A stretch of DNA of 64,000 nt from Hydrogenophaga sp. IBVHS1 (GTDB lineage Bacteria > Pseudomonadota > Gammaproteobacteria > Burkholderiales > Burkholderiaceae_C). Positions 1-8,913 of this stretch are shown in pieces. The position numbers and the translations under genes are program-made. The notes below the pieces were generated by a model. The model did no database searches, had not been told where the DNA came from, and saw only the letters and a list, made by a program, of their open reading frames with translations. The stretch lies in assembly GCF_002127265.1 (NCBI RefSeq), contig NZ_NFUU01000001.1, positions 1,930,040 through 1,994,039 of the forward strand, in the 5' to 3' direction. The stretch's first letter is position 1. Each line of letters opens with the position of its first letter.

Positions 1-28
1 CATTCAAGCGGTAGGCGGCGGCTTTCAT
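1..28 (-). CDS. 5' end of a UvrD/RecB-type helicase gene (partial)
   Basis: An ATG on the minus strand (28-26) overlaps the stop codon of the nuclease gene at 25-27 in an ATGA arrangement, and the frame runs off the left edge reading MKAAAYRLN. AddB-type nucleases are normally followed by a UvrD/RecB-family helicase-nuclease, and the four-base overlap implies translational coupling, so this is inferred to be the helicase partner. Only nine residues are visible and no motif can be checked. Confidence 0.5.
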
Positions 29-2661
29 GCGGCCTCCCAGAAGTCCTTGCGGCAAAGACCGCGCGCCGCACAGTGCTCGCAGACATTTCCTTCACCCAGT
101 GCCGGCATCGGCGATCCTGCGGCCACGCGCGCCAGGTCGCGCACCAGACCTTCGCGCAGGCGTTCACGGGCCATCAGCACCTCGGGCTGTTCGATCAGCC
201 GCGTGGGCGCATCCCTGGCGCTGTCGCCACGCTTGTCGGAAATGCTGAGGTAAGCGGCGCGCAGGTTTTCGTCGGGCAGCAGCGCAGCGTAGAACGCCAG
301 TTGCGTGTCTTCCAGCGGCTGCTTGACGCGGCCCAGGGTCTTGTCGCGGGCTTCGGTCTTGTAGTCGATCACAAAGGGAATCGGGCCTTCGGGGCTGTCC
401 TGGTGATCCACACGATCGAGCTTGCCGAACAAGGCCCACGGCCCGGCGCTGGCCCGAAGCTCGGCCTCTGCCTCAATGAATCGTGGTCCTGGCTGGCCGT
501 CGCTGGCCTCGAAGCCTGCGAGCCACTCCAGATAACCATCGCGCAGGGCCGGCCATACCGCCTGGTAGGGCAGGAAGCCGGCACCCCCCTCGCCCGCGTT
601 CAGGCCCATGGCCGCAGCCGTTTCATCTGCCAGACGGTTCAGCGCGGCGCGGTCCGCATCTCGCCCGGGGCGGGCGTCGCCGCGCTGTTCATGGAAGGCT
701 CGCAGAACGGCGTGCAACCAGTTGCCCATGTCGCGCTGGTCGGGTTCGGCTTCGAGTTCGGCGGCCTCCACCAGTCGCAGCTGGCGCAACGCGAAGAAGC
801 GGTAGGGGCAGTCGCGCAAATCCTGGTAGGCGCTGGCCGAGAGCGATTCTGGCAATACGTCGCGCGCGGAAGGACTTGGGCGGGCCGGCACTTGTGTTTG
901 CAATGCCCGCTGCTCGCGAGGATCGGCCGCCGCCGACCCATCCAGTGCCTGCACCCAGGCGCTGGGCAGCACCGACTCGCCCCGCTCCTGCGTGCGCCAC
1001 AGCAGGTCGAGCTCAGGCATTGCCAGCGTGGACTGCCAGGAGCTGAGGGCCGCCAGCGCGATGGCCTCGCGCGAGGGCAGGCCCAGCAACGCTCGCTGTG
1101 CGGTGGTCCAGTCTCCAGGCGGCTCTGGGCTCGGACTCAGGTGCAGTTCGTCACAGCCCGGCACCACAGTGGCCGCGAATTCCCGGCCGAGCAACTGCGC
1201 CATCGGCAGCACGACCACGGCAGAAGCACCCTCGCTGGAGGGCGTGAAGCTCGCGCCTTCCAGCACCTCGCGCACCCAGCTCGTGAATGCCGCCAGCGAC
1301 AACCGCGCGCCGCTACGCGTTCGTGTGCCAGGCGCTTCAAAGGCCTCGGACAAACCGGCAAGCTCGTTCGCCGCGCCATCGCCCAGGCGCAACACCCGGA
1401 GCATCTGCTGACCCGCCGGGTCGGCCATCAACACATCCCATTGGCCCACCGCACGCAGCGCAGCCGCCACATCGGCCAGCCAGGTGGTCAACGGCCGCCC
1501 CGCCTGCAAGCTTTCCAGCAAAGGCGCCAGGCCCTCGGGCAAAGCGGCGGCCAATCGTCGGCTGCCGAGCGCCTCCTTCCAGCGCGAGACGCCCAGCTCT
1601 CGTGCGAGTTGTTCCAGCGACTGCACCGCGATATCTGGCCAGTGCCTGACCTGCTTGAGCACATCCAGCACGTCGTCCATGGAAGCCCGGGCATCTGCCG
1701 CCCGCAACAGGCTCATGAGGACAGCCGCAGCGTGTGTGGTTGAAAGCTTCCAGCCGGTTTCGTCGCGCACCGAGAGACCGGCGCCATTCAACATGGCACT
1801 GACGCGGCGCGTGAGCAGGCGATCGTTGGCCACCAGGGCCACCGGCGCCAGACCCGCGTTGACTCGCGCGATCACACAGGCGGCGGCGCGCTGGGCTTCG
1901 TCCTCGGCGTCGCCGCAGGCATGCATGCGCGGCGCCGTCGTCCTATTTGAGGACTCATAGAACTCAAGAAAGGGCAGCACCAGAGCCCGCGTTTCCCAAT
2001 GCGCCACCAGGGCATCGGCCAGGGGGTCGTGATGGAAACCTCGCAGCACCACGAGCAGATCCGAATTGGCGCCCGGGATGGCGGACTCGCCCCACAAGGT
2101 GTCTGACTGGTAAGCCGAGGTGCTGGCCCAGGTGAGGGCAAGGGAAGCCAGCAGGCCTTCCCACTGCAGCGCTTGCAGGTCCGGAGCAAGGGCCTGGCGA
2201 AGAGGTGCGGCCCAGGCAAGGCGGGCGGCTGGGGGCACAGCGGCTGCCAGCGGGGCAAGTTGCCGCGCGGACTCGACGAGGCGAGAGACCATGGCCGCGC
2301 GCAGGTCGGCATCGCCCCTGGCAGGCGCCACTCGATCGATGAGGGCCGAGGCCACCAGGCTGTCTCGCGCCATGTCCACGCCAAGCTCCCGGGGGCCCGG
2401 AGAGAATGGTTGAAGGGTTGAGGCCCAGTTTCGGCTCGATTCGAACCGTGGGGCAAACCCGCTGGGGTGGGCCGTGGCCCAGGCGCGCCGACCGGCATCC
2501 ATGAGTTGCGCGTAGGGCACCATGACGACCGTGCGACCTGCCGCTACACCGCGTTCTTCCATTGCCGAGGCGATGCACTGCACAAGCCTCGACCAAGCCC
2601 TCGCAGCCGGATGTTCCCCCACTGCCGGCGGGGCATCGCGGGATGGGCTTGCTGGCGTCAT
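25..2661 (-). CDS. AddB/RecB-like PD-(D/E)XK exonuclease
   Basis: Large (878 aa) cytoplasmic protein, probably the second subunit of an AddAB-type double-strand-break resection complex. The N-terminal two thirds looks like an inactivated helicase fold. The C-terminal part has the nuclease core: FGKLDRVD, then VIDYKTE, then a downstream Q-x3-Y-like QLAFYAALL segment. A cysteine in DCPYRFF together with C861, C864 and C870 (CEHCAARGLC) matches the four-Cys iron-sulfur staple of AddB nucleases. Its stop overlaps the start of the next, truncated gene. Family assignment is by motif; whether recombination-hotspot recognition occurs cannot be seen. Confidence 0.75.
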   Translation of the reverse strand: MTPASPSRDAPPAVGEHPAARAWSRLVQCIASAMEERGVAAGRTVVMVPYAQLMDAGRRAWATAHPSGFAPRFESSRNWASTLQPFSPGPRELGVDMARDSLVASALIDRVAPARGDADLRAAMVSRLVESARQLAPLAAAVPPAARLAWAAPLRQALAPDLQALQWEGLLASLALTWASTSAYQSDTLWGESAIPGANSDLLVVLRGFHHDPLADALVAHWETRALVLPFLEFYESSNRTTAPRMHACGDAEDEAQRAAACVIARVNAGLAPVALVANDRLLTRRVSAMLNGAGLSVRDETGWKLSTTHAAAVLMSLLRAADARASMDDVLDVLKQVRHWPDIAVQSLEQLARELGVSRWKEALGSRRLAAALPEGLAPLLESLQAGRPLTTWLADVAAALRAVGQWDVLMADPAGQQMLRVLRLGDGAANELAGLSEAFEAPGTRTRSGARLSLAAFTSWVREVLEGASFTPSSEGASAVVVLPMAQLLGREFAATVVPGCDELHLSPSPEPPGDWTTAQRALLGLPSREAIALAALSSWQSTLAMPELDLLWRTQERGESVLPSAWVQALDGSAAADPREQRALQTQVPARPSPSARDVLPESLSASAYQDLRDCPYRFFALRQLRLVEAAELEAEPDQRDMGNWLHAVLRAFHEQRGDARPGRDADRAALNRLADETAAAMGLNAGEGGAGFLPYQAVWPALRDGYLEWLAGFEASDGQPGPRFIEAEAELRASAGPWALFGKLDRVDHQDSPEGPIPFVIDYKTEARDKTLGRVKQPLEDTQLAFYAALLPDENLRAAYLSISDKRGDSARDAPTRLIEQPEVLMARERLREGLVRDLARVAAGSPMPALGEGNVCEHCAARGLCRKDFWEAA

Positions 2662-2784
2662 GAAATGGGGGTTTCTGTCACAATGGTGCGGATCGTGCGC
2701 GCAGGGGGTGTTCCGTCTCCGTTTCCCCTCTCTGGCATGTGCTCAAACTGTAACCTCCCCGTTCAACGCTTTTTAGGATGAATC

Positions 2785-3117
2785 ATGGCCAGCGACCTGA
2801 TCAAACACGTTTCCGATGCGAGCTTCCAGGCCGATGTTCTGGAAGCCAAGGCGCCGGTGCTGGTGGACTTCTGGGCCGAGTGGTGCGGTCCTTGCAAGAT
2901 GATTGCGCCCATCCTCGATGAAGTGGCGGGCTCCTACGACGGCAAGCTCAAGATCGCCAAGCTCAACGTGGACGACAACCGCGATGTTCCCGCCAAGTTT
3001 GGCATCCGGGGTATCCCCACGCTCATGCTCTTCAAGGATGGCCAGCTGGCCGCCACCAAGGTGGGCGCGCTGAGCAAGGCTCAGCTCACCGCCTTCCTCG
3101 ACCAGCAACTGGCCTGA
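2785..3117 (+). CDS. trxA: thioredoxin 1
   Basis: Thioredoxin of 110 aa, the usual length, with the active site WCGPC at residues 33-37 (C34, C37), the buried Asp in VLVDFWAEW and the cis-proline segment GIPTL. It is a cytoplasmic general disulfide reductase, electron donor to ribonucleotide reductase, methionine sulfoxide reductase and others. The ATG is preceded by AGGATGA. It stands alone, followed by a GC-rich hairpin and then rho; trxA-rho adjacency is also found in enterobacteria. Confidence 0.97.
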   Translation: MASDLIKHVSDASFQADVLEAKAPVLVDFWAEWCGPCKMIAPILDEVAGSYDGKLKIAKLNVDDNRDVPAKFGIRGIPTLMLFKDGQLAATKVGALSKAQLTAFLDQQLA

Positions 3118-3132
3118 AGGCTGCCGCTGTGC

Positions 3133-3163
3133 GGCCCGGGTGCAACGCCCGGGCCTCGTTTCA
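3133..3163 (+). terminator. hairpin terminator after trxA
   Basis: An 8-bp perfect stem, GGCCCGGG (3133-3140) with CCCGGGCC (3148-3155), 7-nt loop, is followed by TCGTTTC. The U-tract is short, so this may be only partly effective. A possible -10 (CATAAT, 3187-3192) for rho lies beyond it, without a convincing -35. Confidence 0.55.
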
Positions 3164-3306
3164 CTTCCTCCCCCCGCTTTTCCTGTCATAATTTGCGCCA
3201 GCGGGCCTGACAGACGCCTGCTCACCATCTCGCGCACCGTCCGCCACCCGGACGCCAGCGCCCCCTCCCCCGGTTACTGACTCAACTCCCTCCCGGAGTG
3301 AATTCC

Positions 3307-4569
3307 ATGCACCTCAACGAACTCAAGGCACTGCACGTGTCTGAAGTCCTCAAGCAGGCCGAAGCGCTCGAAATCGAGAACACCGGCCGCATGCGCAAAC
3401 AGGAACTGATGTTTGCGATCATCAAGAAGCGCGCCAAAGGCGGCGAACTGGTGTACGCAGACGGTGTCCTCGAAGTGCTGCCCGACGGCTTCGGTTTCCT
3501 GCGTGCACCGGACACCAGCTACACCGCCAGCACCGACGACATCTACATCTCGCCCAGTCAGATCCGCCGCTTCAATCTGCACACCGGCGACATGATCGAA
3601 GGCGAGGTCCGGATTCCGAAGGATGGGGAGCGCTACTTCGCACTCAACAAACTCGACAAGATCAACGGCTTGCCCCCCGAGGACAACAAGCACAAGATCA
3701 TGTTCGAGAACCTGACGCCCCTGTTCCCCAAGGAACAGATGCGGCTGGAGCGCGACATCAAGAGTGAAGAGAACATCACCGGGCGCGTGATTGACATCAT
3801 TGCGCCCATCGGCCGCGGCCAGCGCGCGCTGATCGTGGCGCCGCCCAAGAGCGGCAAGACGGTCATGATGCAGCACATCTGCCATGCCATCTCCGCCAAC
3901 CACCCCGAAGTGGAGTTGATGGTGCTGCTGGTGGATGAGCGTCCGGAAGAAGTGACGGAAATGCAGCGCACCGTGCGCGGAGAAGTCATCGCCTCCACCT
4001 TCGACGAACCTGCCGCGCGGCACGTGCATGTGGCCGAAATGGTCATTGAGCGTGCCAAGCGCCTGGTGGAGCTCAAGAAGGACGTGGTGATCATGCTCGA
4101 CTCGATCACCCGCCTGGCCCGGGCCTACAACAACGTGCTGCCCTCCAGCGGCAAGGTGCTGACCGGCGGTGTCGATGCCAACGCCCTGCAACGCCCGAAA
4201 CGCTTCTTTGGCGCAGCGCGAAAGATCGAGGAAGGCGGCTCGCTCACCATCATCGCCACCGCGCTGGTCGACACCGGAAGCCGCATGGATGAAGTGATCT
4301 TCGAAGAGTTCAAGGGCACCGGCAACTGCGAAATCCATCTGGATCGCCGCCTGTACGAAAAACGTGTGTTCCCGTCCATTCAGCTCAACCGCAGCGGAAC
4401 CCGCCGCGAAGAATTGCTGCTGCAGCCCGAGATCCTGCAGAAGACCCGCATCCTGCGGCAGTTCATGTACAACATGGACGAAATCGAGGCCATGGAAATG
4501 GTTCTCAAGAGCATGAAGTCGACCAAGAACAACTCCGAGTTCTTCGACATGATGCGGCGTGGCGGCTGA
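3307..4569 (+). CDS. rho: transcription termination factor Rho
   Basis: Hexameric RNA-dependent ATPase/translocase that ends transcription. The N-terminal RNA-binding half ([15 protein letters not shown], later [12 protein letters not shown]) is followed by the RecA-like ATPase domain with Walker A PPKSGKT, Walker [11 protein letters not shown] and the Q/R-loop region around [13 protein letters not shown]. The start is taken as ATG 3307 (420 aa), eight bases after GGAG at 3295-3298; an in-frame GTG at 3298 overlaps that ribosome-binding site and adds three residues not seen in relatives. Confidence 0.97.
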   Translation: MHLNELKALHVSEVLKQAEALEIENTGRMRKQELMFAIIKKRAKGGELVYADGVLEVLPDGFGFLRAPDTSYTASTDDIYISPSQIRRFNLHTGDMIEGEVRIPKDGERYFALNKLDKINGLPPEDNKHKIMFENLTPLFPKEQMRLERDIKSEENITGRVIDIIAPIGRGQRALIVAPPKSGKTVMMQHICHAISANHPEVELMVLLVDERPEEVTEMQRTVRGEVIASTFDEPAARHVHVAEMVIERAKRLVELKKDVVIMLDSITRLARAYNNVLPSSGKVLTGGVDANALQRPKRFFGAARKIEEGGSLTIIATALVDTGSRMDEVIFEEFKGTGNCEIHLDRRLYEKRVFPSIQLNRSGTRREELLLQPEILQKTRILRQFMYNMDEIEAMEMVLKSMKSTKNNSEFFDMMRRGG

Positions 4570-4582
4570 CAGCCTGTTTGCT

Positions 4583-4632
4583 GCTAGAATCGAAGGCTTT
4601 GCACATTGCGAGAAGTACGGGGAAATGGTTTC
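4583..4632 (+). promoter_or_regulatory. possible rpmE2 promoter and leader hairpin
   Basis: TGCTAGAAT at 4582-4590 resembles an extended -10. Just downstream is a small hairpin, GGGAAA-TGG-TTTCCC (about 4619-4635), in the presumptive leader before the L31 gene. There is no good -35 at 17 bp, so the promoter is tentative. Confidence 0.3.
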
Positions 4633-4667
4633 CCTGCGGCTGCCGCACCTGAACTGAAGGAACCGCC

Positions 4668-4928
4668 ATGAAAGAAGGCATTCACCCCAACTACCGGGAA
4701 GTCTGCTTCCAGGACCTCTCCAATGGCTTCAAATTCGTGACCCGCTCCTGCGCGAACACGAAAGAGATGATCAAGATGGAAGACGGCCGCGAGCTGCCGC
4801 TGTACAAGCTGGACACCTCCAGCGAGTCGCACCCCTTCTACACCGGCACGCAAAAAAGCGTGGACAACATGGGTGGCCGCGTGGAGCGCTTCCGCAACCG
4901 CTACGGCAAGGGCACGCCCGCCAAGTAA
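4668..4928 (+). CDS. rpmE2: 50S ribosomal protein L31 type B
   Basis: 86-residue protein starting [16 protein letters not shown] and ending in the basic [11 protein letters not shown] segment. The length and the absence of the CxxC zinc cysteines of type A L31 identify the zinc-independent paralogue (type B, YkgM-like), which in other bacteria replaces L31A when zinc is scarce. The RBS is GAAGGAACC before the ATG. It is followed by a strong intrinsic terminator. Confidence 0.95.
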   Translation: MKEGIHPNYREVCFQDLSNGFKFVTRSCANTKEMIKMEDGRELPLYKLDTSSESHPFYTGTQKSVDNMGGRVERFRNRYGKGTPAK

Positions 4929-4979
4929 TCGGCGGTGTGCATGGACACTGCCAGCCCGCTGGGGGTGTCTCATATAGAA

Positions 4980-5004
4980 AGCAGCCTGCCGGCTGCTTTT
5001 TTTT
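4980..5004 (+). terminator. intrinsic terminator of rpmE2
   Basis: Perfect 7-bp stem AGCAGCC / GGCTGCT with a TGCC loop followed by eight consecutive T. It lies between rpmE2 and the membrane glycosyltransferase gene and shows that the latter cannot start upstream of about 5005. Confidence 0.9.
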
Positions 5005-5023
5005 GCCTTGTATATTCCCAGAA

Positions 5024-6757
5024 GTGAACCAACCCACCCCCGCCATCGTCAGCCAAGCGGCCGTGCGGCGCCTGCCCCGGCTGGCGCTGTTCCTTTTTTG
5101 TGCGGCCTATGTTCTACCCGGCTTCCTGGGGCGTGAACCGTGGAAGAACCACGATGTCTCGGCGTTTGGCGTCATGCTGGAAATGGCGGCTGGGCACAGC
5201 GGATGGTGGTCGCCCCAGGTTCTGGGTCTCGCGGTCGAAGACGCGGGCCCGCTGCCCTACTGGCTGGGAGCGGCCTTCATCCGCCTGCTCCCTTTCTTCT
5301 CTCCCGAATTCGCCGTACGGATACCGTTTGCCCTGCTTCTGGCACTGACCCTCACGTGCACCTGGTACACGGTCTACCACCTCGCCCGTCAACCCGCCGC
5401 TCAGCCAGTGGCCTTCGCCTTCGGGGGTGAGGCCAACCCCACCGACTACGCCCGGGCGCTGGCCGATGCCGGGCTGCTTGCACTGGTGGCGTGCCTGGGT
5501 CTCGCCCAGCTGTCCCACGAGACCACGCCCGACCTCACCCGCCTGGCAATGGTGTCCCTGCTGCTGTTCTCAGCCGCCCGTCTCGCCCATGCGGGGAGCC
5601 GTCAACCTTGGCGAACGGTAGGCATCTGGAGTCTTGCGACCCTTTCGCTGGTGTTCAGTGGCGCACCCTGGATCGCTGCCCTGCTGGGTGCCGGGCTTTT
5701 GCTGGTGTTGTGGGTGGCACGCCGCGGCAGTTCATTGCTCGCACCAGAAACCGACTGGCTGCTGGAAGCGCCCAAGAGCGTTCGCAACCCGCTCCTGTGG
5801 TGCACTGTGGCGCTGGTGCTGGTGCTGGGCACCGCCTTCCTGACCGGCCAGCTGCCGGCTCCGACGTTGCTGGTGCCACTGGACCAGGTGCAGTGGCGCA
5901 ACTGGGGCAAGCTGCTGATCTGGTTCACCTGGCCTGCATGGCCGCTCGCACTTTGGACCTTATGGCGATGGCGCCATCAGTTGCTCCGTCCTCACGTCGC
6001 CCTGCCCCTTTGGGCGGTCCTGGTGAACGCGAGCCACAGCGCACTGTCCGACGAGCGCGACCGCGCCCTGCTGCTGGCACTGCCGGCGCTGGCGGCGCTG
6101 GCAGCCTTTGCGCTCCCCACCTTGAGGCGCAGCGTTTCAGCGCTGGTGGACTGGTTCACCCTGCTTTTCTTTTCAGGCTGCGCATTGGTGATCTGGGTGA
6201 TCTGGTTTGCCATGCAGACCGGCGTACCGGCCAAGCCGGCCGCCAACGTGGCCAAGCTGGCGCCCGGCTTTGTGCCGGAGTTTTCGCTTTTGCTCTTTGT
6301 GCTGGGTGCAGTAGCCACCGGGGCGTGGATATGGCTGGTCGCCTGGCGAGTGGGAAAGCACCGGCAGGCCCTCTGGAAGAGTCTGATCCTTCCAGCAGCT
6401 GGCAGCACGCTGTGCTGGCTGTTGCTCATGACACTGTGGCTTCCTCTGCTCGACTTCGGGCGCAGCTACGGCCCCATTTCTCGTGGCGTCGCAGGGCTCG
6501 TGGACCGCCAGCAATGCGTGCTGGCCGACGGGCTTACCCAGGCGCAGATCGCAGCACTGCAGTACCACGGCGAACTCCAGCTCGTGCTCACGGGATCGGG
6601 CTCGGGCGACGTCTGCCGCAGCCTGGTCGTCTCACCAGACACCCAGTCCACCCTGGACCTCCGCGTGGATCTCACGCAATGGGCGTTCAAGGCAACGGTG
6701 CGGCGCCTGACGGACAGCAAGGAAAGCCTTCTGGTCTACCAGCGGGTCAGCCGGTAG
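5024..6757 (+). CDS. PMT/ArnT-like integral membrane glycosyltransferase
   Basis: About 577 aa with roughly ten or more hydrophobic segments and little soluble sequence. An early luminal-type loop contains REPWKNHD, an acidic/aromatic site like the first loop of GT-C (PMT, ArnT) lipid-linked sugar transferases. GT-C enzymes move a sugar from a polyprenyl carrier to protein or lipid at the periplasmic face; donor and acceptor here are unknown. The start is taken as GTG 5024 because longer readings of the frame would begin inside the rpmE2 terminator; the ribosome-binding site is weak. It is convergent with phoR. Confidence 0.6.
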   Translation: MNQPTPAIVSQAAVRRLPRLALFLFCAAYVLPGFLGREPWKNHDVSAFGVMLEMAAGHSGWWSPQVLGLAVEDAGPLPYWLGAAFIRLLPFFSPEFAVRIPFALLLALTLTCTWYTVYHLARQPAAQPVAFAFGGEANPTDYARALADAGLLALVACLGLAQLSHETTPDLTRLAMVSLLLFSAARLAHAGSRQPWRTVGIWSLATLSLVFSGAPWIAALLGAGLLLVLWVARRGSSLLAPETDWLLEAPKSVRNPLLWCTVALVLVLGTAFLTGQLPAPTLLVPLDQVQWRNWGKLLIWFTWPAWPLALWTLWRWRHQLLRPHVALPLWAVLVNASHSALSDERDRALLLALPALAALAAFALPTLRRSVSALVDWFTLLFFSGCALVIWVIWFAMQTGVPAKPAANVAKLAPGFVPEFSLLLFVLGAVATGAWIWLVAWRVGKHRQALWKSLILPAAGSTLCWLLLMTLWLPLLDFGRSYGPISRGVAGLVDRQQCVLADGLTQAQIAALQYHGELQLVLTGSGSGDVCRSLVVSPDTQSTLDLRVDLTQWAFKATVRRLTDSKESLLVYQRVSR

Positions 6758-6759
6758 CA

Positions 6760-8079
6760 CTAGCCAGTGACGCGCTCCCGCACTCTGGAGGGAGGCAGCG
6801 CGATCACAAATGTGGAGCCTTCACCCAGCGCGCTGTGCACCTCGATGCGTCCGCCGTGCCGCTGGGCCACGTGTTTGACGATGGCCAGTCCGAGGCCCGT
6901 GCCACCTGTTTCGCGCGAGCGGCTGCGGTCGACCCGATAAAAGCGCTCGGTCAGTCGCGGCAGGTGCTCGGCCGCAATGCCGGGACCCGTATCGGTCACG
7001 TAAAACTCCACCCAGCCATCTTCGCGCATGCGCCAGCCAGCGCGGATCTGACCGCCTCCGGGCGTGTAGCGCACCGCGTTGCTCAAGAGATTGGACATGG
7101 CGCTGAGCAGCTCGGTTTTCGCTCCCGAAATCCAGAGGTCGGGGCCAGGCATCCCCTGCACATCGTGCGGCGTCGGCGCAATGGCCTGTGTGAGTCCACG
7201 CGCCTCCTGCACCGCATGCGTCAGCAGTTCTTCGCTGTCGATCCACTCGCCAGGTCCAGGCGCTGGGCTGCCTTCGAGGCGAGAAAGGGTGAGCAGATCA
7301 CTCACCAGCGTCTGCATGCGCTGGGCCTGCTGGCTCATGAGGTCGAGGTAGCGCGAGCGGTCGGCCTCTTCAAGCGGAATGTTCTGCATGGTTTCCACGA
7401 ACCCGCTGAGCACCGTGAGCGGCGTGCGTATCTCGTGCGAAACGTTGGCCACGAAATCGCGCCGCATGGTCTCGGCCAGCTGCACGGCGGTGACATCGCG
7501 TGTGATCATGAGCTTGCGCTTCTTGCCGTAAGGGTGAACCTGCAGAGAAATCTTGGTCGGCTGCGACGGCCTGGGCCCAGGACCGTCGATCTGAATTTCA
7601 TGACCGAAATCGCCCCCACCCAGGTAAGCCGTGAACGCCGGATTTCGCACCAGATTGCGCACGTACTGGCCGAGGTCGCGTTGTGGGTCGAATCCCAGGT
7701 GGTTGGCTGCGGTGAGGTTGGACCACTCGATGCGCCCGGATGAATCCAGCAGCACCACGCCATTCGGCGAAGCCTGGATGGCGGCCAGAAAATCCTCCAG
7801 CCGGGCGTCGCTGCTTTGTGCCTTCTTCTCCAGCTTCTTGATGAGCTTGCGGCAGCGGTCGACCATTTCGCCCCAGGTACCGCCGATGCGAGGTGCGCGT
7901 GCGCCATCCGCCTTGGTGAGCCAGCGCAGCACGCGACGTGCACGCAGACCGTCCAGAAACGACCAGGCCAAAGCGCCACAAAGCGCACCGCCAAACGTCC
8001 AGCCGGCGGAATCCTGCATCCAGCCAAGAACCGCTCCCAGCGCCACCAGGAGCAGCAGTTCAATCGCCCGACGGGTCAT
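6760..8079 (-). CDS. phoR: phosphate regulon sensor histidine kinase PhoR
   Basis: 439 aa. Two N-terminal membrane segments (about residues 5-20 and 27-43) without a large periplasmic domain are followed by a basic stretch, a PAS domain (about 95-195), HisKA with the phospho-acceptor H215 (VSHEIRTPLT), and a HATPase domain with N box (LLSNAVRYTPGG), G1 (DTGPGIAAEHL) and G2 (GTGLGLAIVKHV). This is the classic PhoR layout, in which phosphate is sensed through Pst and PhoU rather than by an external domain. Its ATG overlaps the phoB stop by four bases (8076-8079). Confidence 0.95.
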   Translation of the reverse strand: MTRRAIELLLLVALGAVLGWMQDSAGWTFGGALCGALAWSFLDGLRARRVLRWLTKADGARAPRIGGTWGEMVDRCRKLIKKLEKKAQSSDARLEDFLAAIQASPNGVVLLDSSGRIEWSNLTAANHLGFDPQRDLGQYVRNLVRNPAFTAYLGGGDFGHEIQIDGPGPRPSQPTKISLQVHPYGKKRKLMITRDVTAVQLAETMRRDFVANVSHEIRTPLTVLSGFVETMQNIPLEEADRSRYLDLMSQQAQRMQTLVSDLLTLSRLEGSPAPGPGEWIDSEELLTHAVQEARGLTQAIAPTPHDVQGMPGPDLWISGAKTELLSAMSNLLSNAVRYTPGGGQIRAGWRMREDGWVEFYVTDTGPGIAAEHLPRLTERFYRVDRSRSRETGGTGLGLAIVKHVAQRHGGRIEVHSALGEGSTFVIALPPSRVRERVTG

Positions 8080-8807
8080 GCCGTGGGGATGCTGGCGCCC
8101 TGAGCCGGTTTCCCGGTGTTGTTCATCGCCGTGAGGCGATAGCCAGCGCCGCGCACCGTCTCAACCATGCCGGACGCTTCACCCAGAGATTCTCTCAATC
8201 GTTTGACATGCACGTCCACGGTACGCTCCTCGATGAAAACATGGTCTCCCCAGACCTTGTCGAGCAGCGTACCACGGGTGTGTACCCGCTCAGCATGCTT
8301 CATGAGGTAGTGCAACAGCTTGAATTCGGTAGGCCCCACCTTGAGTTCGGAGCCCCGGAATGTGACCCGGTAGGTGGCTGCGTCGAGCGAGAGTTCGCTC
8401 ACCTGCACGGAGTCGTTCACCACCTCGGGCGCTCTGCGGCGCAGCACCGCCCGAATGCGAGCGAGCAGCTCCTGCGTGGAAAACGGCTTGGTGATGTAGT
8501 CGTCCGCACCGGCGTCCAGCCCCTGTACCTTGTCGGACTCGTCGCTTCGCGCAGTCAGCATCAGGATGGGAATGGTCTTGGTGCGCTCGTTCTTGCGCCA
8601 CTGGCGAGCCAGAGAGGCACCGCTCTCACCGGGGAGCATCCAGTCCAGCAGGATCACATCGGGCAGCACAGCATCGACTTCGCGCTGCGCAGCGATTCCG
8701 TCGAACACGACCGTCGGCGCAAAGCCGTTGTGCCGAAGGTTGACGGCGATCAGTTCGGCAATGGACGGCTCGTCCTCAACGACAAGAACGCGAGGCAGTT
8801 TTCTCAC
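8076..8807 (-). CDS. phoB: phosphate regulon response regulator PhoB
   Basis: OmpR/PhoB-class regulator, 243 aa. The receiver domain has the acidic pair E11-D12, the phospho-acceptor D55 (LLDWMLPG) and the K of ITKPF. The C-terminal winged helix has VGPTEFKLLHYLMKH and the recognition-helix region ERTVDVHVKRLRESL. The start is GTG 8807, in frame with the conserved RKLPRVLVVEDEP and preceded by GGGGGC; extending the frame upstream would translate a dispersed intergenic repeat. It is the predicted binder of the PHO boxes noted below. Confidence 0.95.
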   Translation of the reverse strand: MRKLPRVLVVEDEPSIAELIAVNLRHNGFAPTVVFDGIAAQREVDAVLPDVILLDWMLPGESGASLARQWRKNERTKTIPILMLTARSDESDKVQGLDAGADDYITKPFSTQELLARIRAVLRRRAPEVVNDSVQVSELSLDAATYRVTFRGSELKVGPTEFKLLHYLMKHAERVHTRGTLLDKVWGDHVFIEERTVDVHVKRLRESLGEASGMVETVRGAGYRLTAMNNTGKPAQGASIPTA

Positions 8808-8838
8808 GCCAATGCCCCCATAGATGGCAGCGCAGAAC

Positions 8839-8906
8839 CGGCTTTGCCGGGCTGCAGCTGGCGCCCCCCTCCCAGGGGGGTGACGCGAAGCGGCGCGGGG
8901 GGGAGC
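8839..8906 (+). repeat. dispersed GC-rich repeat, copy A (phoU-phoB gap)
   Basis: Begins CGGCTTTGCCGGGC, contains the inverted run CCCCCCTCCCAGGGGGG and ends GCGCGGGGGGGAGC. Related copies lie at 20231-20293 and 57980-58050. This copy fills most of the spacer between phoU and phoB; its G/C hairpin could lower phoBR transcription relative to pst-phoU. Confidence 0.7.
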
Positions 8907-8913
8907 ATATTTC

